Below are positions 49,701 to 58,638 of a stretch of DNA of 64,000 nt, piece by piece. Each line of letters starts with the position of its first letter. The first letter of the stretch is position 1. The notes beneath the pieces were generated by a model that saw only the letters and a program-made list of their open reading frames with translations, was not told where the DNA came from and searched no databases. The DNA comes from Streptomyces rishiriensis (lineage in GTDB: Bacteria > Actinomycetota > Actinomycetes > Streptomycetales > Streptomycetaceae): contig NZ_BEWA01000002.1 in assembly GCF_003112535.1 (NCBI RefSeq), positions 372,001 through 436,000 on the forward strand, written 5' to 3'. A program made the translations under genes and the position numbers.

Positions 49701-50499
49701 GCGCCAGCATGGCGACCTGGCCGAGGGCGGGGACGGCCTGGAGGGCCGGGGTGTAGGCGCTGTTCAAGCGGATGGTGCGCAGCCGCCCCGCGAAGAGCCG
49801 GCGGCCGACCTCGCGCAGCTTGCCGGTCTCCTGGTCCTCCTGTCCGAAGCCCTTCACCACGCGGACGCCGCTGACGGCGCCGTCGACCACGCCCGCGACC
49901 GCCGCCGCCTGGGCCTGCGCGTACCAGGTGGCGGGGTGGAGCCTGGTCCGGCTGCGCCTCGCGATGTACGCGAGGGCGGGCGCCACGGCGAGGGCGACCA
50001 GGGTCAGCGGCAGCGACAGCCACGCCATGATCACCAGGGAGATCACGAAGAGGAGCAGGTTCCCGATCGTCATCGGGAGCATGAAGAGCAGGCCCTGGAT
50101 GAGCTGCAGGTCGCTGGTGGCGCGGCCGACCACCTGGCCGGTGGACAGCTCGTCCTGGCGGCGGCCGTCGAGCCGGGTGATCGTGTCGAACATCTCGGTC
50201 CGCAGATCGTGCTGCACGTCGAGGGCGAGCCGTCCGCCGTAGTAGCGGCGCACATAGGTGAGGGCGTAGACCAGCACGGCGGCGGCTATCAGGGCCCCGG
50301 CCCAGGGGGCCATGCCGCGGCTGTGGTCGCCGATGACGTCGTCGATGATCACCTTGGTGACCAGCGGGACCAGCGCCATGACGGCCATGCCGCCGAGGGA
50401 GGAACCGAGGGCGAGGACCACGTCCGCCGGATGACGCCAGGCGTACCGGGCCAGTCTGCGCGCCCAGCTCGGTCGCCGCTCCCCCTGCTGCGCTGTCAC
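46771..50499 (-). CDS. single-chain ABC exporter made of two half-transporters
   Basis: This 1242-residue protein is a tandem fusion of two MDR-type half-transporters, each with six membrane helices and an ATPase domain. The first ATPase has GSSGSGKST, LSGGQRQRVALARAI and LLVLDDATSAVD. The second has GETGAGKST, LSAGQRQLIALARAE and LLLDEATAALD. The first Walker B ends in aspartate instead of the catalytic glutamate and the second signature is LSAGQ, so one of the two ATP sites should be degenerate, as in TmrAB-like heterodimers. It probably exports lipids or hydrophobic compounds. GTG at 50499 follows GGAAGG. Between the halves is a charged linker of about 100 residues. Confidence 0.92.
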   Translation of the reverse strand: MTAQQGERRPSWARRLARYAWRHPADVVLALGSSLGGMAVMALVPLVTKVIIDDVIGDHSRGMAPWAGALIAAAVLVYALTYVRRYYGGRLALDVQHDLRTEMFDTITRLDGRRQDELSTGQVVGRATSDLQLIQGLLFMLPMTIGNLLLFVISLVIMAWLSLPLTLVALAVAPALAYIARRSRTRLHPATWYAQAQAAAVAGVVDGAVSGVRVVKGFGQEDQETGKLREVGRRLFAGRLRTIRLNSAYTPALQAVPALGQVAMLALGGWLAVRGHITLGTFVAFSTYLAQLVGPVRMLAMVLTVGQQARAGTERVLELIDTEPSMKDGAKELPADAPATVEFDDVAFGYDPDRPVLDGLTFEIRPGETLAVVGSSGSGKSTVSLLLPRFYDVTRGAVLIGGHDVRELTLDSLRAAIGLVPEDSFLFSDTVRANIAYGRPDATQEQIEAAARAAQADRFIAELPDGYDTTVGEHGLTLSGGQRQRVALARAILTDPRLLVLDDATSAVDAAVEHEIHEALKQVMQGRTTLLIAHRRSTLNLADRIAVLDSGRLADLGTHEELQERSALYRRLLTDPDELGGVSPGHAQRVAPVDDTTVRDELDAEFDAERGVTPRLWTGDREPKDTALSGTPATPDLLAQVEALPPALDTPDVDEGRAVQPEESYGLRRLLRGFRAPLLVSLALVAVDAGTSLLLPVMIRHGIDQGVSRMALGAVWTASLLALLAVFVQWVAQTGEIRMTGRTGERVLYTLRLKIFAQLQRLGLDYYERELTGRIMTRMTTDVDALSTFLQTGLVTAFVSVVTFFGIMIALLVIDVQLALVVFATLPPLAVATYFFRKASVKAYELARERVSTVNADLQESVSGLRIVQAFRRERDGGARFAERSESYRQARIRGQWLISVYFPFVQLLSSVAAAAVLITGAGRVDAATLTTGALVAYLLYIDLFFAPVQQLSQVFDGYQQATVSLGRIQELLREPTSTAPAGEPVEVLSLRGDIAFEGVHFAYGSADEPEEALSGIELSIPAGQTVAFVGETGAGKSTVVKLVARFYDPTAGRVTVDGADLRSLDLTSYRHRLGVVPQEAYLFPGTVRDAIAYGRPEATDAEVEAAARAVGAHEMIATLDGGYLHAVAERGRNLSAGQRQLIALARAELVDPDVLLLDEATAALDLATEALVNQATDRLAGRRTTLVVAHRLTTAARADRVVVMDHGQVVEDGTHEELLALEGRYARLWRTFVGEDAPAAV

Positions 50500-50590
50500 G
50501 CCGGTGCCTTCCTGTCGTCCTGCTCTGCCGGAAGGCACCAACGCCGAAGCAAGCGGATTTCATCCCTCCGCAACAAATCGCGTCCTGCGG

Positions 50591-51628
50591 TCAGACCCGG
50601 ACGTGCAGGAACAGGAACCGGGTCGTCTGCGCCGCGTTCTGGTTGTCGTCGCTGACCAGCAGCACCCGCAGGCCGCCCCGGTCGCGGCCGGTGACCGCCA
50701 TGCCCTCGATGTTGTCCAGCAGCGGGTTGGGCTGGGGCTGCTCGGCGGTCGCGCCCAGTGACGGGCAGGTCACCAGGTCGGCCAGCAGGGTCTTCCCGAC
50801 CAGGCGCACGCCGGGCTGCCCGGTCAGGTTCTCGATGCCGGCGGTGTCCGTGGCGTGGCGCGGGTCGGCCAGGTAGAGGCGGACGGTGTTGCCGACGCCC
50901 GTGGTGAAACCACGCTCCAGGACGAGGAGCCGGCCGTCGGCCAGGGCCTGGACCTCGGGCACGCCGAGGCCGGCGTCCGTGCGGTAGGCGTACTGGGCGG
51001 CGAGCCGGAAGCGGTCGCCCCGGGTCCGGGTCCAGGTCCGGGTCCAGGTCTGGAAGCGGACGACGCCCGCGCTGTCGCCCGCGATCGGGTACTCCATGGA
51101 GGCGAGGAGGGTGCGGCCGCCGGGCAGGAGCGTCAGCCCCTCGAAGGTCTGGTTGGCGGTCGCCCGGCCGGCCGGGGCGACGAGGAGCGAGGGCGGTACC
51201 GGGAGGCGGTCGAGGATCTCGCCGTCCCGGCTGTAGCGGCGGACGGACGGCTCGGTCTCGGAGGTGACCAGCCGTGTGCCGTCCCGGTCCACGACGAGCC
51301 CCTCGCTGTCGAGGGCCGCGCCCTTCTCGTCCGCGAGCGGGACGACCGACTCCGGGGCGAGCGTCCTCGCGTCCAGCCGGAAGAGGGCGGAGCGGTCGGA
51401 GAGGGCCGCGAGGGAGCCGTCCTCGTTCAGGGCGAGGGCGGAGAGGTTGCCGACGAAGGCGCCGTCGAACGTCGTCTTGTCGAGCGCGTCGGAGAAGCGG
51501 TCGACGGAGACGGACGGCGAGCAGGCGTTCCCGGCGGCCGGGTGGGCGGCGGCGGGCCCGGCGGCGGTCAGCGTGGCGGCCGCCGCCAGGCCGGCGGTGA
51601 AGGTGGCGAGTACGGTTCGCAGGCGCAT
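50591..51628 (-). CDS. secreted esterase-like phytase family protein
   Basis: This is a 345-residue exported protein. The signal peptide is MRLRTVLATFTAGLAAAATL and cleaves near AAAHPAAG. The mature part is a beta-propeller-like domain: FVGNLSALALNEDGSLAALS, then ALDSEGLVVDRDGTRLVTSE, QTFEGLTLLPGGRTLLASME and NIEGMAVTGRDRGGLRVLLV, ending LLFLHVRV-like. These are hallmarks of the esterase-like phytase family (PF13449). Substrate unknown. A short 12-base repeat encodes WTRTWTRT near residue 195. ATG at 51628 is the start. It lies 91 bases upstream of the ABC exporter gene on the same strand. Confidence 0.83.
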   Translation of the reverse strand: MRLRTVLATFTAGLAAAATLTAAGPAAAHPAAGNACSPSVSVDRFSDALDKTTFDGAFVGNLSALALNEDGSLAALSDRSALFRLDARTLAPESVVPLADEKGAALDSEGLVVDRDGTRLVTSETEPSVRRYSRDGEILDRLPVPPSLLVAPAGRATANQTFEGLTLLPGGRTLLASMEYPIAGDSAGVVRFQTWTRTWTRTRGDRFRLAAQYAYRTDAGLGVPEVQALADGRLLVLERGFTTGVGNTVRLYLADPRHATDTAGIENLTGQPGVRLVGKTLLADLVTCPSLGATAEQPQPNPLLDNIEGMAVTGRDRGGLRVLLVSDDNQNAAQTTRFLFLHVRV

Positions 51629-51731
51629 GGGCCTCACCGTAGGGCGGGCCGGTGACGCGCGGTGGGACACGGCATGAAGGAACCGGCCTCGGAGGAACCG
51701 GCGTTGACGGACCGGCGCGAGGAACCGGCGT

Positions 51732-52589
51732 TCAGGACGCGGCGATGTCCCGGTGGATGACCTTGGCGACGCCCTGGATGGTCGCTATGCCGTAGTCCAT
51801 CGTGCTGTTGCCGTGCGTCAGGACGGTGATGACGTAGTCATGGCCGCCGCCCTTGAACGAGCCGATGCTGTGCACCCGCCAGCCGTTCGTGGCGCGCGAC
51901 AGCCAGCCGTTCTTCACGTGCCAGCTGACCCCGGCGGGCCGCCCGTAGGGGGTGCCCCAGCGCTGCGAGGGTATGACCTGGCCCATCAGCGTGTTCACAT
52001 AGGCGCGCGAGGCGTCGGTGAGCACCGCGTTCTTGGCGGTGAGCAGCTTCAGCAGCTTCTGCTCGTCGGTGACGGTGATCTGGGTCAGTCCCCAGTAGTT
52101 GTTCGCGCCGGGCTTGGTCTGCGTCATGTTCGCCGCGGTCAGGAAGCCCTTGATCTTCGTCAGACCGAGCTGCTTCCACAGGGTGGAGGTGGACGCGTTG
52201 TCCGACTGGGTGATCATGGCCGTGGCGAGGGTCTTCTCCCGGCTGGTCAGCGCCCGCCGGGTCTTCTGCGCGTCCCACAGCAGCGCGGACAGGACGGTCG
52301 CCTTGACGACGCTGGCCGAGTCGTAGGCGGTGGAGGCGCGCAGGGTGCACGTGGTGTTGCCGGTCCGGTCGTAGAGGCCGACGGCGACGGTGCCTCTGCG
52401 GTTGGCGAGCGCGGCGGTGATGTCCTTCTTCAGCTTGGCCGCAAGGCCTGCCTTGGCCGAGGTGCAGCCGACGGTCGGGGTGGCGGCCGAGGCGGGCGCG
52501 GCGGCCACCCCGGTGATGAGGAGGCCGGCGCCGAGCCCCGCGGCGAGCAGGCGTGCGCGTCGTGTCGTGCTGGATGTCCCCTGATTCAT
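51732..52589 (-). CDS. secreted class A beta-lactamase-like serine hydrolase
   Basis: This is a 285-residue exported protein with a signal peptide (ARLLAAGLGAGLLITGVAAA, then PASAAT). Penicillin-recognising motifs are present in order: SxxK as SVVK near residue 95 (SASVVKATVLSALL), SDN in MITQSDNASTSTLW and K-N-G in WHVKNGWLSRA in place of KTG. The ExxLN motif that class A beta-lactamases need for deacylation was not found, so it is more likely a peptidase or esterase of that fold than a resistance enzyme. ATG at 52589 is the start. It diverges from the glycosyltransferase gene across 160 bases. Confidence 0.82.
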   Translation of the reverse strand: MNQGTSSTTRRARLLAAGLGAGLLITGVAAAPASAATPTVGCTSAKAGLAAKLKKDITAALANRRGTVAVGLYDRTGNTTCTLRASTAYDSASVVKATVLSALLWDAQKTRRALTSREKTLATAMITQSDNASTSTLWKQLGLTKIKGFLTAANMTQTKPGANNYWGLTQITVTDEQKLLKLLTAKNAVLTDASRAYVNTLMGQVIPSQRWGTPYGRPAGVSWHVKNGWLSRATNGWRVHSIGSFKGGGHDYVITVLTHGNSTMDYGIATIQGVAKVIHRDIAAS

Positions 52590-52748
52590 GCCCCGTTGAC
52601 ACACGAGTTCGCAGGAAAGGTTGTACGAATCCGTCGCACGAATCTTCGGACCCCGGCGAGAGCCCGGTCAACGCGTCATCGCGGCCGCCGCGTTCTCACA
52701 GGCCACGGCCAGGTCCGGCACAGCGGCCACCCACAACGGCCGTACAGC

Positions 52749-55025
52749 ATGCGCAGGGTGACATCTGCCACCGATCCCCTCCCCCACCCGACCGTGTCCC
52801 CCGACTGGGCGCCGCCGGCGCCGGCGGCCGGGGCCCCGCCACCGGACCGGGCGCCGCGCTGGTCCCTTCCCGCGCTGCTCGCGATCCTGGCCCTCGCGGC
52901 GGTCCTCTACGGCTGGAACCTGTCGGGCAGCAGCCTCAACAGCTTCTACAGCGCCGCCGTCTACAGCGGTACGAAGAGCTGGAAGGCGTGGTTCTTCGGC
53001 TCGCTCGACGCCGGCAACTTCATCACCGTCGACAAGCCGCCGTTCGCGCTCATGATCATGGGTCTGTCCTGCCGGGTCCTCGGCTTCGGCACCTGGCAGA
53101 TGATGCTGCCGGAGGTCGCGGCGGCGCTGGGCACCATCTGGACCCTGCACGCCACCGTGAAGCGGGCGTTCGGCCATGCGGCCGCCGCCCTCGCGGCCCT
53201 CGTGCTCGCGCTGACGCCGATCACCGTCGCCATCAACCGCGACAACAACCCCGACACGGTCCTGGTCCTGCTGATGGTCGGCGGCGCCGCCCTCGCGCTG
53301 CGCGCCACGCGCGACGACCGGCTGCTGCCGCTGCTCGGCTCCGCGGTGTGCTTCGGGCTCGCGTTCAACACCAAGATGCTCCAGGGCTACATCGCCCTGC
53401 CCGCCGTCTTCGCCGTGTACCTGTACGCGTCGGGGCTCGGGTGGCGGAAGAAGGCCGTGAACCTGGCGCTGGCCGCCGTGGCGCTGGCCGTCTCCAGCTT
53501 CTGGTGGGCCACGGCCGTGTCCCTGGTGCCCGCCGACGACCGCCCGTACATCGGCGGTTCGACGGACGGCGGCGCCTGGGACCTGATCATGGGCTACAAC
53601 GGCCTGGGCCGGGTCCTCGGCGGCGAGGGCAACGGCGGGGGCGGCGGAGGCGGCGCCGGCGGCACCTTCGCCGGGACCGCGGGCATCGGCCGGATGTTCA
53701 ACGACGTCCTCGGCGGCCAGATCTCCTGGCTGATCCCCTTCGCGGGCATCGCGCTCGTCGCCGGGCTGGCGCTGTGCGGCCGCGCCCCGCGCACCGACAT
53801 GACGCGTGCCGCGCTGGTCCTGTGGGGCGGCTGGCTCGTGCTGCACTACCTGACCTTCGCCATGGCCGAGGGCACGATGCACCCGTACTACACCACCGCG
53901 CTCGCTCCGGGCGTCGCGGCGCTGTGCGGGGGCGGCGGCGTCATGCTGTGGCGGGCCTTCCGCGGCGGCGACGCCCGCTGGTCGTGGGTGCTGCCCGCGG
54001 GGCTCGTGGTCACCGGCGTCTGGGCGATCGTGCTGCTGCGCCGGGCCACCGGCTGGAACACCTGGCTGTGGCCCGCCGTCGGCGTGGTCATGGCCCTCGC
54101 GGTCGTGGGCCTGGCCGTCCTGCGGTCGGCGGGCTCCGGCACGAGGTTCCGGCTGCTGGCCGTGTCCCTCGCCGCGGCGATCGTGGCGGCCCTCGCCGGT
54201 CCGACGGCGTACGCCGCATCGCCGGCCTTCGGTTCGGCCGGCGGCATGATGGGCGGCACCAATCCCACCGCGGGTCCGTCCACCGGGGGCGGCATGGGCG
54301 GCCCCGGCGGCGGCGGACCCGGCGGCCGCATGCGGGACGGCCGCGAGGACGGCCGACAGGGCGGCGCGAACGGCGAGTTCCCCGGCGGCGGCGCCCAAGG
54401 CGGCCAGACGCCCCCGGGCGGCGACGGCGAGCTCCCCCAGGGCGGCGGCACGAGCGGGGCCCCGAGCGGCCAGGGCGGCCAGGGCGGCCAGAGCGGCCAA
54501 CAGGGCTACGGCAACGGCGAGTTGCCGGGCGGCGACGCTCAGGGCGGCACACCCGCCGGCATGGGCGCAGGCATGGGCGCCGGCATGGGCGCCGGCGGCG
54601 GCATGGGCGGCGCCGACAGCGCGCTCGTCTCGTACCTGGAGAAGCACCAGGACGGCGCCACCTGGCTGATCGCGGTGTCCAACTCGCAGAGCGCGGGCCA
54701 GCTGATCCTGAGCACCGGCAGGCCCGTCATCTCGATGTTCGGCTTCACCGGCTCCGACAACGCGATGACCCTGGCCCGGCTCGAGGAACTGGTGAAGAAG
54801 GGCGAGCTGCACTACATCCAGCTCGGCGGGGGCGGCGGTCCGGGCGGCGGGAACAACAGCCTGCTGACCGAGATCACCGCCTGGGTGCAGAAGAACGGCA
54901 CGGCGGTCAAGGAGAGCGCGTACGGCGCGAGTTCGTCGTCCTCCACCGCGGACGCGGACGCGTCGTCCGCCGCGCAGAGCGGCGGTTCGACGGTCTACCG
55001 GCTGGACCCCTCCGACGTGAGCTGA
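52749..55025 (+). CDS. GT39-like membrane glycosyltransferase with glycine-rich tail
   Basis: This is a 758-residue membrane protein. Residues 30-480 hold about ten or more helices; the first outside loop has GNFITVDKPPFALMIMGLSC, where the aspartate fits the catalytic acid of GT-C enzymes (ArnT/PMT-like), and NRDNNPDTVLVLLMVG is also typical. A glycine-rich, probably disordered linker (about 490-622) follows, then a globular C-terminal domain: SALVSYLEKHQDGATWLIAV, GFTGSDNAMTLARLEELVKK and ITAWVQKNGTAV. The tail lies outside and may bind or present the acceptor. It should transfer a sugar from a polyprenyl carrier. ATG 52749 or GTG 52758 may start it. Confidence 0.86.
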   Translation: MRRVTSATDPLPHPTVSPDWAPPAPAAGAPPPDRAPRWSLPALLAILALAAVLYGWNLSGSSLNSFYSAAVYSGTKSWKAWFFGSLDAGNFITVDKPPFALMIMGLSCRVLGFGTWQMMLPEVAAALGTIWTLHATVKRAFGHAAAALAALVLALTPITVAINRDNNPDTVLVLLMVGGAALALRATRDDRLLPLLGSAVCFGLAFNTKMLQGYIALPAVFAVYLYASGLGWRKKAVNLALAAVALAVSSFWWATAVSLVPADDRPYIGGSTDGGAWDLIMGYNGLGRVLGGEGNGGGGGGGAGGTFAGTAGIGRMFNDVLGGQISWLIPFAGIALVAGLALCGRAPRTDMTRAALVLWGGWLVLHYLTFAMAEGTMHPYYTTALAPGVAALCGGGGVMLWRAFRGGDARWSWVLPAGLVVTGVWAIVLLRRATGWNTWLWPAVGVVMALAVVGLAVLRSAGSGTRFRLLAVSLAAAIVAALAGPTAYAASPAFGSAGGMMGGTNPTAGPSTGGGMGGPGGGGPGGRMRDGREDGRQGGANGEFPGGGAQGGQTPPGGDGELPQGGGTSGAPSGQGGQGGQSGQQGYGNGELPGGDAQGGTPAGMGAGMGAGMGAGGGMGGADSALVSYLEKHQDGATWLIAVSNSQSAGQLILSTGRPVISMFGFTGSDNAMTLARLEELVKKGELHYIQLGGGGGPGGGNNSLLTEITAWVQKNGTAVKESAYGASSSSSTADADASSAAQSGGSTVYRLDPSDVS

Positions 55026-55050
55026 CCGGCGGAGGACCCCCACCGCGCCG

Positions 55051-55079
55051 ACGGCCCCCGACCTCGCGTCGGGGGCCGT
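55051..55079 (+). terminator. terminator of the glycosyltransferase gene
   Basis: ACGGCCCCCGAC (55051-55062) pairs perfectly with GTCGGGGGCCGT (55068-55079) over a 5-base loop, followed by TTTCG. It lies 26 bases after the stop. Confidence 0.88.
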
Positions 55080-55226
55080 TTCGCGCATGCCGACTCGCGT
55101 GGAGTGGGGGCGGTTTGCCCGCCCCCGACATCTGATCGACATGTCAGGTTCATTGCCATGACCGCATGTGCATGTCACTCTCCCGATTGCCGCCTTCAAT
55201 CAACCCGCGTAGATCGGACACCCCAC

Positions 55227-56033
55227 ATGCTGGCGACACGCATAGGCCGATGGAAGTCGGTGGCGCTTGCCACCACCGCCGTCCTGGTCGGCATCACCGC
55301 ACCCGCGCTCACCGCGACCCCCGCCGCGGCGACCACGACGGCGTACGACTCGACGTACTACAAGAACGCGGTCGGCAAGACGGGTTCGAGTCTGAAGTCG
55401 TCCCTGCACACGATCATCAGCGCCAACGTCTCGAAGATCTCGTACTCGGCCGTCTGGAACGCGCTGAAGGTCACCGACCAGGACCCGAACAACAGCAACA
55501 ACGTGATCCTGATGTACAGCGGCGTCTCGCGCAGCAAGTCCCTCAACGGCGGCGCCGTGGGCGACTGGAACCGCGAGCACGTGTGGGCCAAGTCCCACGG
55601 CGACTTCGGCGAGGTGACCGGCCCCGGCACCGACCTGCACCACCTGCGCCCCGCCGACGTGACGGTCAACAGCGTCCGCGGCAACCTGGACTTCGACAAC
55701 GGCGGCAGCACGGTCGCGAACGGCGGCGGCAGCCGCGTCGACTCGGACTCCTTCGAGCCCCGCGACGCCGACAAGGGCGACGTGGCCCGCATGATCCTCT
55801 ACATGGCGGTCCGCTACGACGGCGGCGACGGCTTCGCCGACCTGGAGCCGAACGAGAAGGTCAACAACGGCAGCAACCCGTACATCGGCAAGCTCTCCGT
55901 CCTCAAGGCGTGGAACGACGAGGACCCGCCGAGCGCCTTCGAGGAGAAGCGCAACCAGGTCATCTACGACACCTACCAGCACAACCGCAACCCGTTCATC
56001 GACCACCCGGAGTGGGTCGACGCGATCTGGTAG
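55227..56033 (+). CDS. secreted endonuclease I family nuclease
   Basis: This is a 268-residue exported nuclease. The signal peptide runs WKSVALATTAVLVGITAPAL with cleavage near AAATTTAY. The catalytic region GDWNREHVWAKSHGDFGEV contains the His-Me finger histidine of the EndA/NucM (Endonuclease_1) family; HHLRPADVTVNSVRGNLDF supplies further conserved residues including the metal-site asparagine. It should cut DNA or RNA outside the cell for nutrient use. I use ATG at 55227; an upstream ATG at 55158 would add MTACACHSPDCRL and hide the signal peptide, so it was not preferred. The stop is 36 bases from a convergent gene. Confidence 0.88.
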   Translation: MLATRIGRWKSVALATTAVLVGITAPALTATPAAATTTAYDSTYYKNAVGKTGSSLKSSLHTIISANVSKISYSAVWNALKVTDQDPNNSNNVILMYSGVSRSKSLNGGAVGDWNREHVWAKSHGDFGEVTGPGTDLHHLRPADVTVNSVRGNLDFDNGGSTVANGGGSRVDSDSFEPRDADKGDVARMILYMAVRYDGGDGFADLEPNEKVNNGSNPYIGKLSVLKAWNDEDPPSAFEEKRNQVIYDTYQHNRNPFIDHPEWVDAIW

Positions 56034-56069
56034 GCCGCCGCGCGGGCGGGCCGGGGCGTTCGGCGCGCC

Positions 56070-56831
56070 CTACTCCCCGCCCGCGCCGCGCGGAGCCCCG
56101 TACCAGCGCCACGCGGTGCGGCGCGCGTGCCCCGGCAGATCCCCCCGGCCGGTGGCCCACAGCAGAGTGGGCCACCGGTCCGTGTCCGCGGGGGCGTCGG
56201 GGAACAGCCGGGCCAGCACCCGGTCGCACAGACCGGTGTCCGGCTCCCACCGCGCACCCAGCCCCTGGGCGACGTCGTGCAGGTGCACCAGGGTCTCGAC
56301 GACGCCCATCGCGGCGAAGCCCTCGGGGTCCGAGGCCCCGAAGACGTGGTGCGACCGGACCGTCGCCGGGGTCGTGCGCACCATCGCCGCCAGCATCGCC
56401 CCGCATGTCTCCAGCACCTGCGCGAGGCCCGCCGCCCCGGCGGCCCGGTCGGCGAAGACGACGTTCGCGGGACCGCCGGGGCGCCTCGGGCTCCAGAGGA
56501 AGGCCACCTCCGTGTCCGACGGCGGCTGCTCGGGCCCCAGTTGGGCGGCGTAGGCGAACAGGTCGTCGGCGAGATGCTCGACGGTCTCCCAGCAACTCCA
56601 CTCCAGGGAACCGGCCCTGGCGTCCCAGTCGGCGCCCTCCGCGCCCCGCAGCGCCGCGACGGCCGACCGCACCGCGTGACGCACGTCGTCGGCGGTCACG
56701 GGGCCGGGATCGGAACCGGCGTCGCGACCGGGGCCGGCGGCGGGCGCGGGATCGGCCTCGCGTTCGGGACGGGCGTCGTGTTCGGGACGGGCGTCGTGTT
56801 CGTGGCCGGACGAGCGGTGGGCATCGGACAT
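56070..56831 (-). CDS. maleylpyruvate isomerase/DinB-like protein
   Basis: This 253-residue protein has a charged, histidine/aspartate/arginine-rich N-terminal stretch of about 45 residues with repeated EHDARPE-like units. A four-helix DinB/MDMPI-type domain follows: VRSAVAALRGAEGADWDARA, GSLEWSCWETVEHLADDLFA (first metal histidine in EHL) and VVETLVHLHDVAQGLG (histidines of HLHD). Proteins of this group often use mycothiol in detoxification or isomerisation. The reaction here is unknown. ATG at 56831 is chosen; it is convergent with the nuclease gene. Confidence 0.75.
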   Translation of the reverse strand: MSDAHRSSGHEHDARPEHDARPEREADPAPAAGPGRDAGSDPGPVTADDVRHAVRSAVAALRGAEGADWDARAGSLEWSCWETVEHLADDLFAYAAQLGPEQPPSDTEVAFLWSPRRPGGPANVVFADRAAGAAGLAQVLETCGAMLAAMVRTTPATVRSHHVFGASDPEGFAAMGVVETLVHLHDVAQGLGARWEPDTGLCDRVLARLFPDAPADTDRWPTLLWATGRGDLPGHARRTAWRWYGAPRGAGGE

Positions 56832-56952
56832 GCCGGGACCGTACCAACGATCACCGGACGGCGACCGCGCTTCCCCCCACGTGGGCACCCGTACTCCTGC
56901 GCAGGTCACCGCACCCGCCCCGCCTGACGGGATGCCGGACGCCTCGGGCCTC

Positions 56953-58638
56953 TCAGCCGAGGTGCGTGGCCGCGAACATCCGCAGCACCGCCGGGAGCAC
57001 GACCACCGAGGGGCCCGGTGAGCGCAGCGCCTTCGCGAGGTCCGCCTCCAGGGTCTGCGGCGAGGTCCGCGCACCGGGCACCCCGAAGGACTCCGCCAGC
57101 GCCGCGAAGTCGGGCCGGGTCAGCTCGGTGGCAGTCGGCTCGCCGAAGGCGTCCGTCATGTACTCGCGCAGGATGCCGTAGCCGCCGTCGTCGACGACGA
57201 GCCAGGTGACGTTCAGGTCGTGCTGGCGTGCGGTGGCCAGTTCGGCGACCGAGTACAGGGCGCCGCCGTCGCCGGACACCGCGAGCACCGGACGGGTCGG
57301 GTCCGCGACCGCCGCGCCCAGGGCCGCCGGGAAGCCGTAGCCGAGGCCGCCCGCGCCCTGGGCGGAGTGCATCAGGTTGGGGCCGCCGGCGTCGAAGGCG
57401 GACCAGGCCCAGTACGCGAGGACGGTCATGTCCCAGAAGGACGGCGAGCCGGCGGGCAGCGCCCTGCGCACCGAGGCCAACACGTCCTGTTCCAGGGCGA
57501 GTTCCTGGGCGGCGATGCGGTCGGCGACCTTCGCCAGCAGCGCTCGGACGCGTTCGGGGGCCGTCGGGTCCTCCCGTTCGGACACCGTCTCCAGCAGCGC
57601 CTGCAGCGCCAGGCGCGCGTCCGCGTGGATGCCCAGCGCCGGGTGGTTGGACTCCAGCTTGCCGAGGTCCGCCTCGATCTGGACGATCCGGCCCCGGGGC
57701 CTGAACGTGTGGTAGTTGGAGGAGAGTTCGCCGAGGCCCGAGCCGACGACCAGGAGCACGTCGGCGTCCTCGAGGAAGTCCGTCGTGTGCCGGTCCTCCA
57801 GCCAGGACCGCAGGGACAGGGGGTGGTTCCAGGGGAACGCGCCCTTGCCGCCGGGGGTCGTGACGACCGGGGCCCCGAGGGTCTCCGCCAGCTGCCGCAG
57901 CTTGCCCGACGCGTCCGCCCGGACGACTCCCCCGCCCGCGATGATCGCCGGGCGGGCGGCGGTGGACAGCAGGTGTGCGGCCAGGGCCGTCAGCTCGGGG
58001 CGCGGCGGCAGCTCCTCGGGGAACGCGTCGCCTCCGGTCACCACCGGGATCGCCGTGCCGGCCAGCAGGACGTCCTGCGGGATCTCCACCCACACGGGGC
58101 CGTGCGGCGCCGACAGCGCCGACTTCCAGGCCGCCTCGATCGCCGACGGGATCTGCGACGGGGCACGGACCGTGTGGACCGACTTCACCACGCCCCTGAA
58201 CGAGGCCGCCTGGTCGGGGAGTTCGTGCAGATAGCCGTGGCGGCCGCCGCCCAGGCCCGCGGTGGGGACCTGGCTGCAGATCGCCAGCACCGGAGCGGAG
58301 GCCGCCGCGGCCTCCTGCAGGGCCGGCAGGGAGGTCAGCGCGCCCGGTCCCGTCGACAGCAGTAGCGGGGCCGCCTCGCCGGTGATCCTGCCGTACGCGT
58401 CCGCCGCGAAGCCCGCGTTGTTCTCCACCCGCAGGCCGACGTAGCGCAGGTCCGAGCGGCGCAGGGCGTCGAACAGGCCGAGCGCGTGCTGGCCGGGCAG
58501 GCCGAAGACCGTCGTCGCGCCGAGGGCGGCCAGGGTCTCCACGACGAGGTCCCCGCCCGTGCGGCCGGCGGGAGGGTTCAGCGCGGCCTCCGTCTGTGCG
58601 GCAGTCGGGCGGAGCACCAGGTCGTGGTCGTGGGTCAC
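56953..58638 (-). CDS. thiamine pyrophosphate-dependent enzyme (acetolactate synthase-like)
   Basis: This is a 561-residue TPP enzyme with the three-domain order of the acetolactate synthase/benzoylformate decarboxylase family. The N-terminal Pyr domain has [20 protein letters not shown] and the activating glutamate in [15 protein letters not shown]. The middle domain is at [20 protein letters not shown]. The C-terminal PP domain binds TPP-Mg with [20 protein letters not shown] and later [19 protein letters not shown]. The substrate is probably a 2-keto acid. GTG at 58638 overlaps the agmatinase stop by four bases, so the enzymes are coupled and may share a guanidino- or amino-acid-derived pathway. 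Confidence 0.9.
   Translation of the reverse strand: MTHDHDLVLRPTAAQTEAALNPPAGRTGGDLVVETLAALGATTVFGLPGQHALGLFDALRRSDLRYVGLRVENNAGFAADAYGRITGEAAPLLLSTGPGALTSLPALQEAAAASAPVLAICSQVPTAGLGGGRHGYLHELPDQAASFRGVVKSVHTVRAPSQIPSAIEAAWKSALSAPHGPVWVEIPQDVLLAGTAIPVVTGGDAFPEELPPRPELTALAAHLLSTAARPAIIAGGGVVRADASGKLRQLAETLGAPVVTTPGGKGAFPWNHPLSLRSWLEDRHTTDFLEDADVLLVVGSGLGELSSNYHTFRPRGRIVQIEADLGKLESNHPALGIHADARLALQALLETVSEREDPTAPERVRALLAKVADRIAAQELALEQDVLASVRRALPAGSPSFWDMTVLAYWAWSAFDAGGPNLMHSAQGAGGLGYGFPAALGAAVADPTRPVLAVSGDGGALYSVAELATARQHDLNVTWLVVDDGGYGILREYMTDAFGEPTATELTRPDFAALAESFGVPGARTSPQTLEADLAKALRSPGPSVVVLPAVLRMFAATHLG

Noticed and set aside
46615..50655. 1346-codon antisense frame over the ABC exporter
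   Set aside because: Shadow of the exporter gene; also runs through its terminator and start region.
51732..52589. Call as an antibiotic-resistance beta-lactamase
   Set aside because: The ExxLN motif required for class A turnover was not found and KTG is KNG, so only the fold is claimed.
55158..55226. N-terminal extension MTACACHSPDCRL of the endonuclease, or a cysteine-rich leader peptide
   Set aside because: It would place 23 polar residues before a clear signal peptide. A separate leader peptide would need its own stop, which is absent in that frame.
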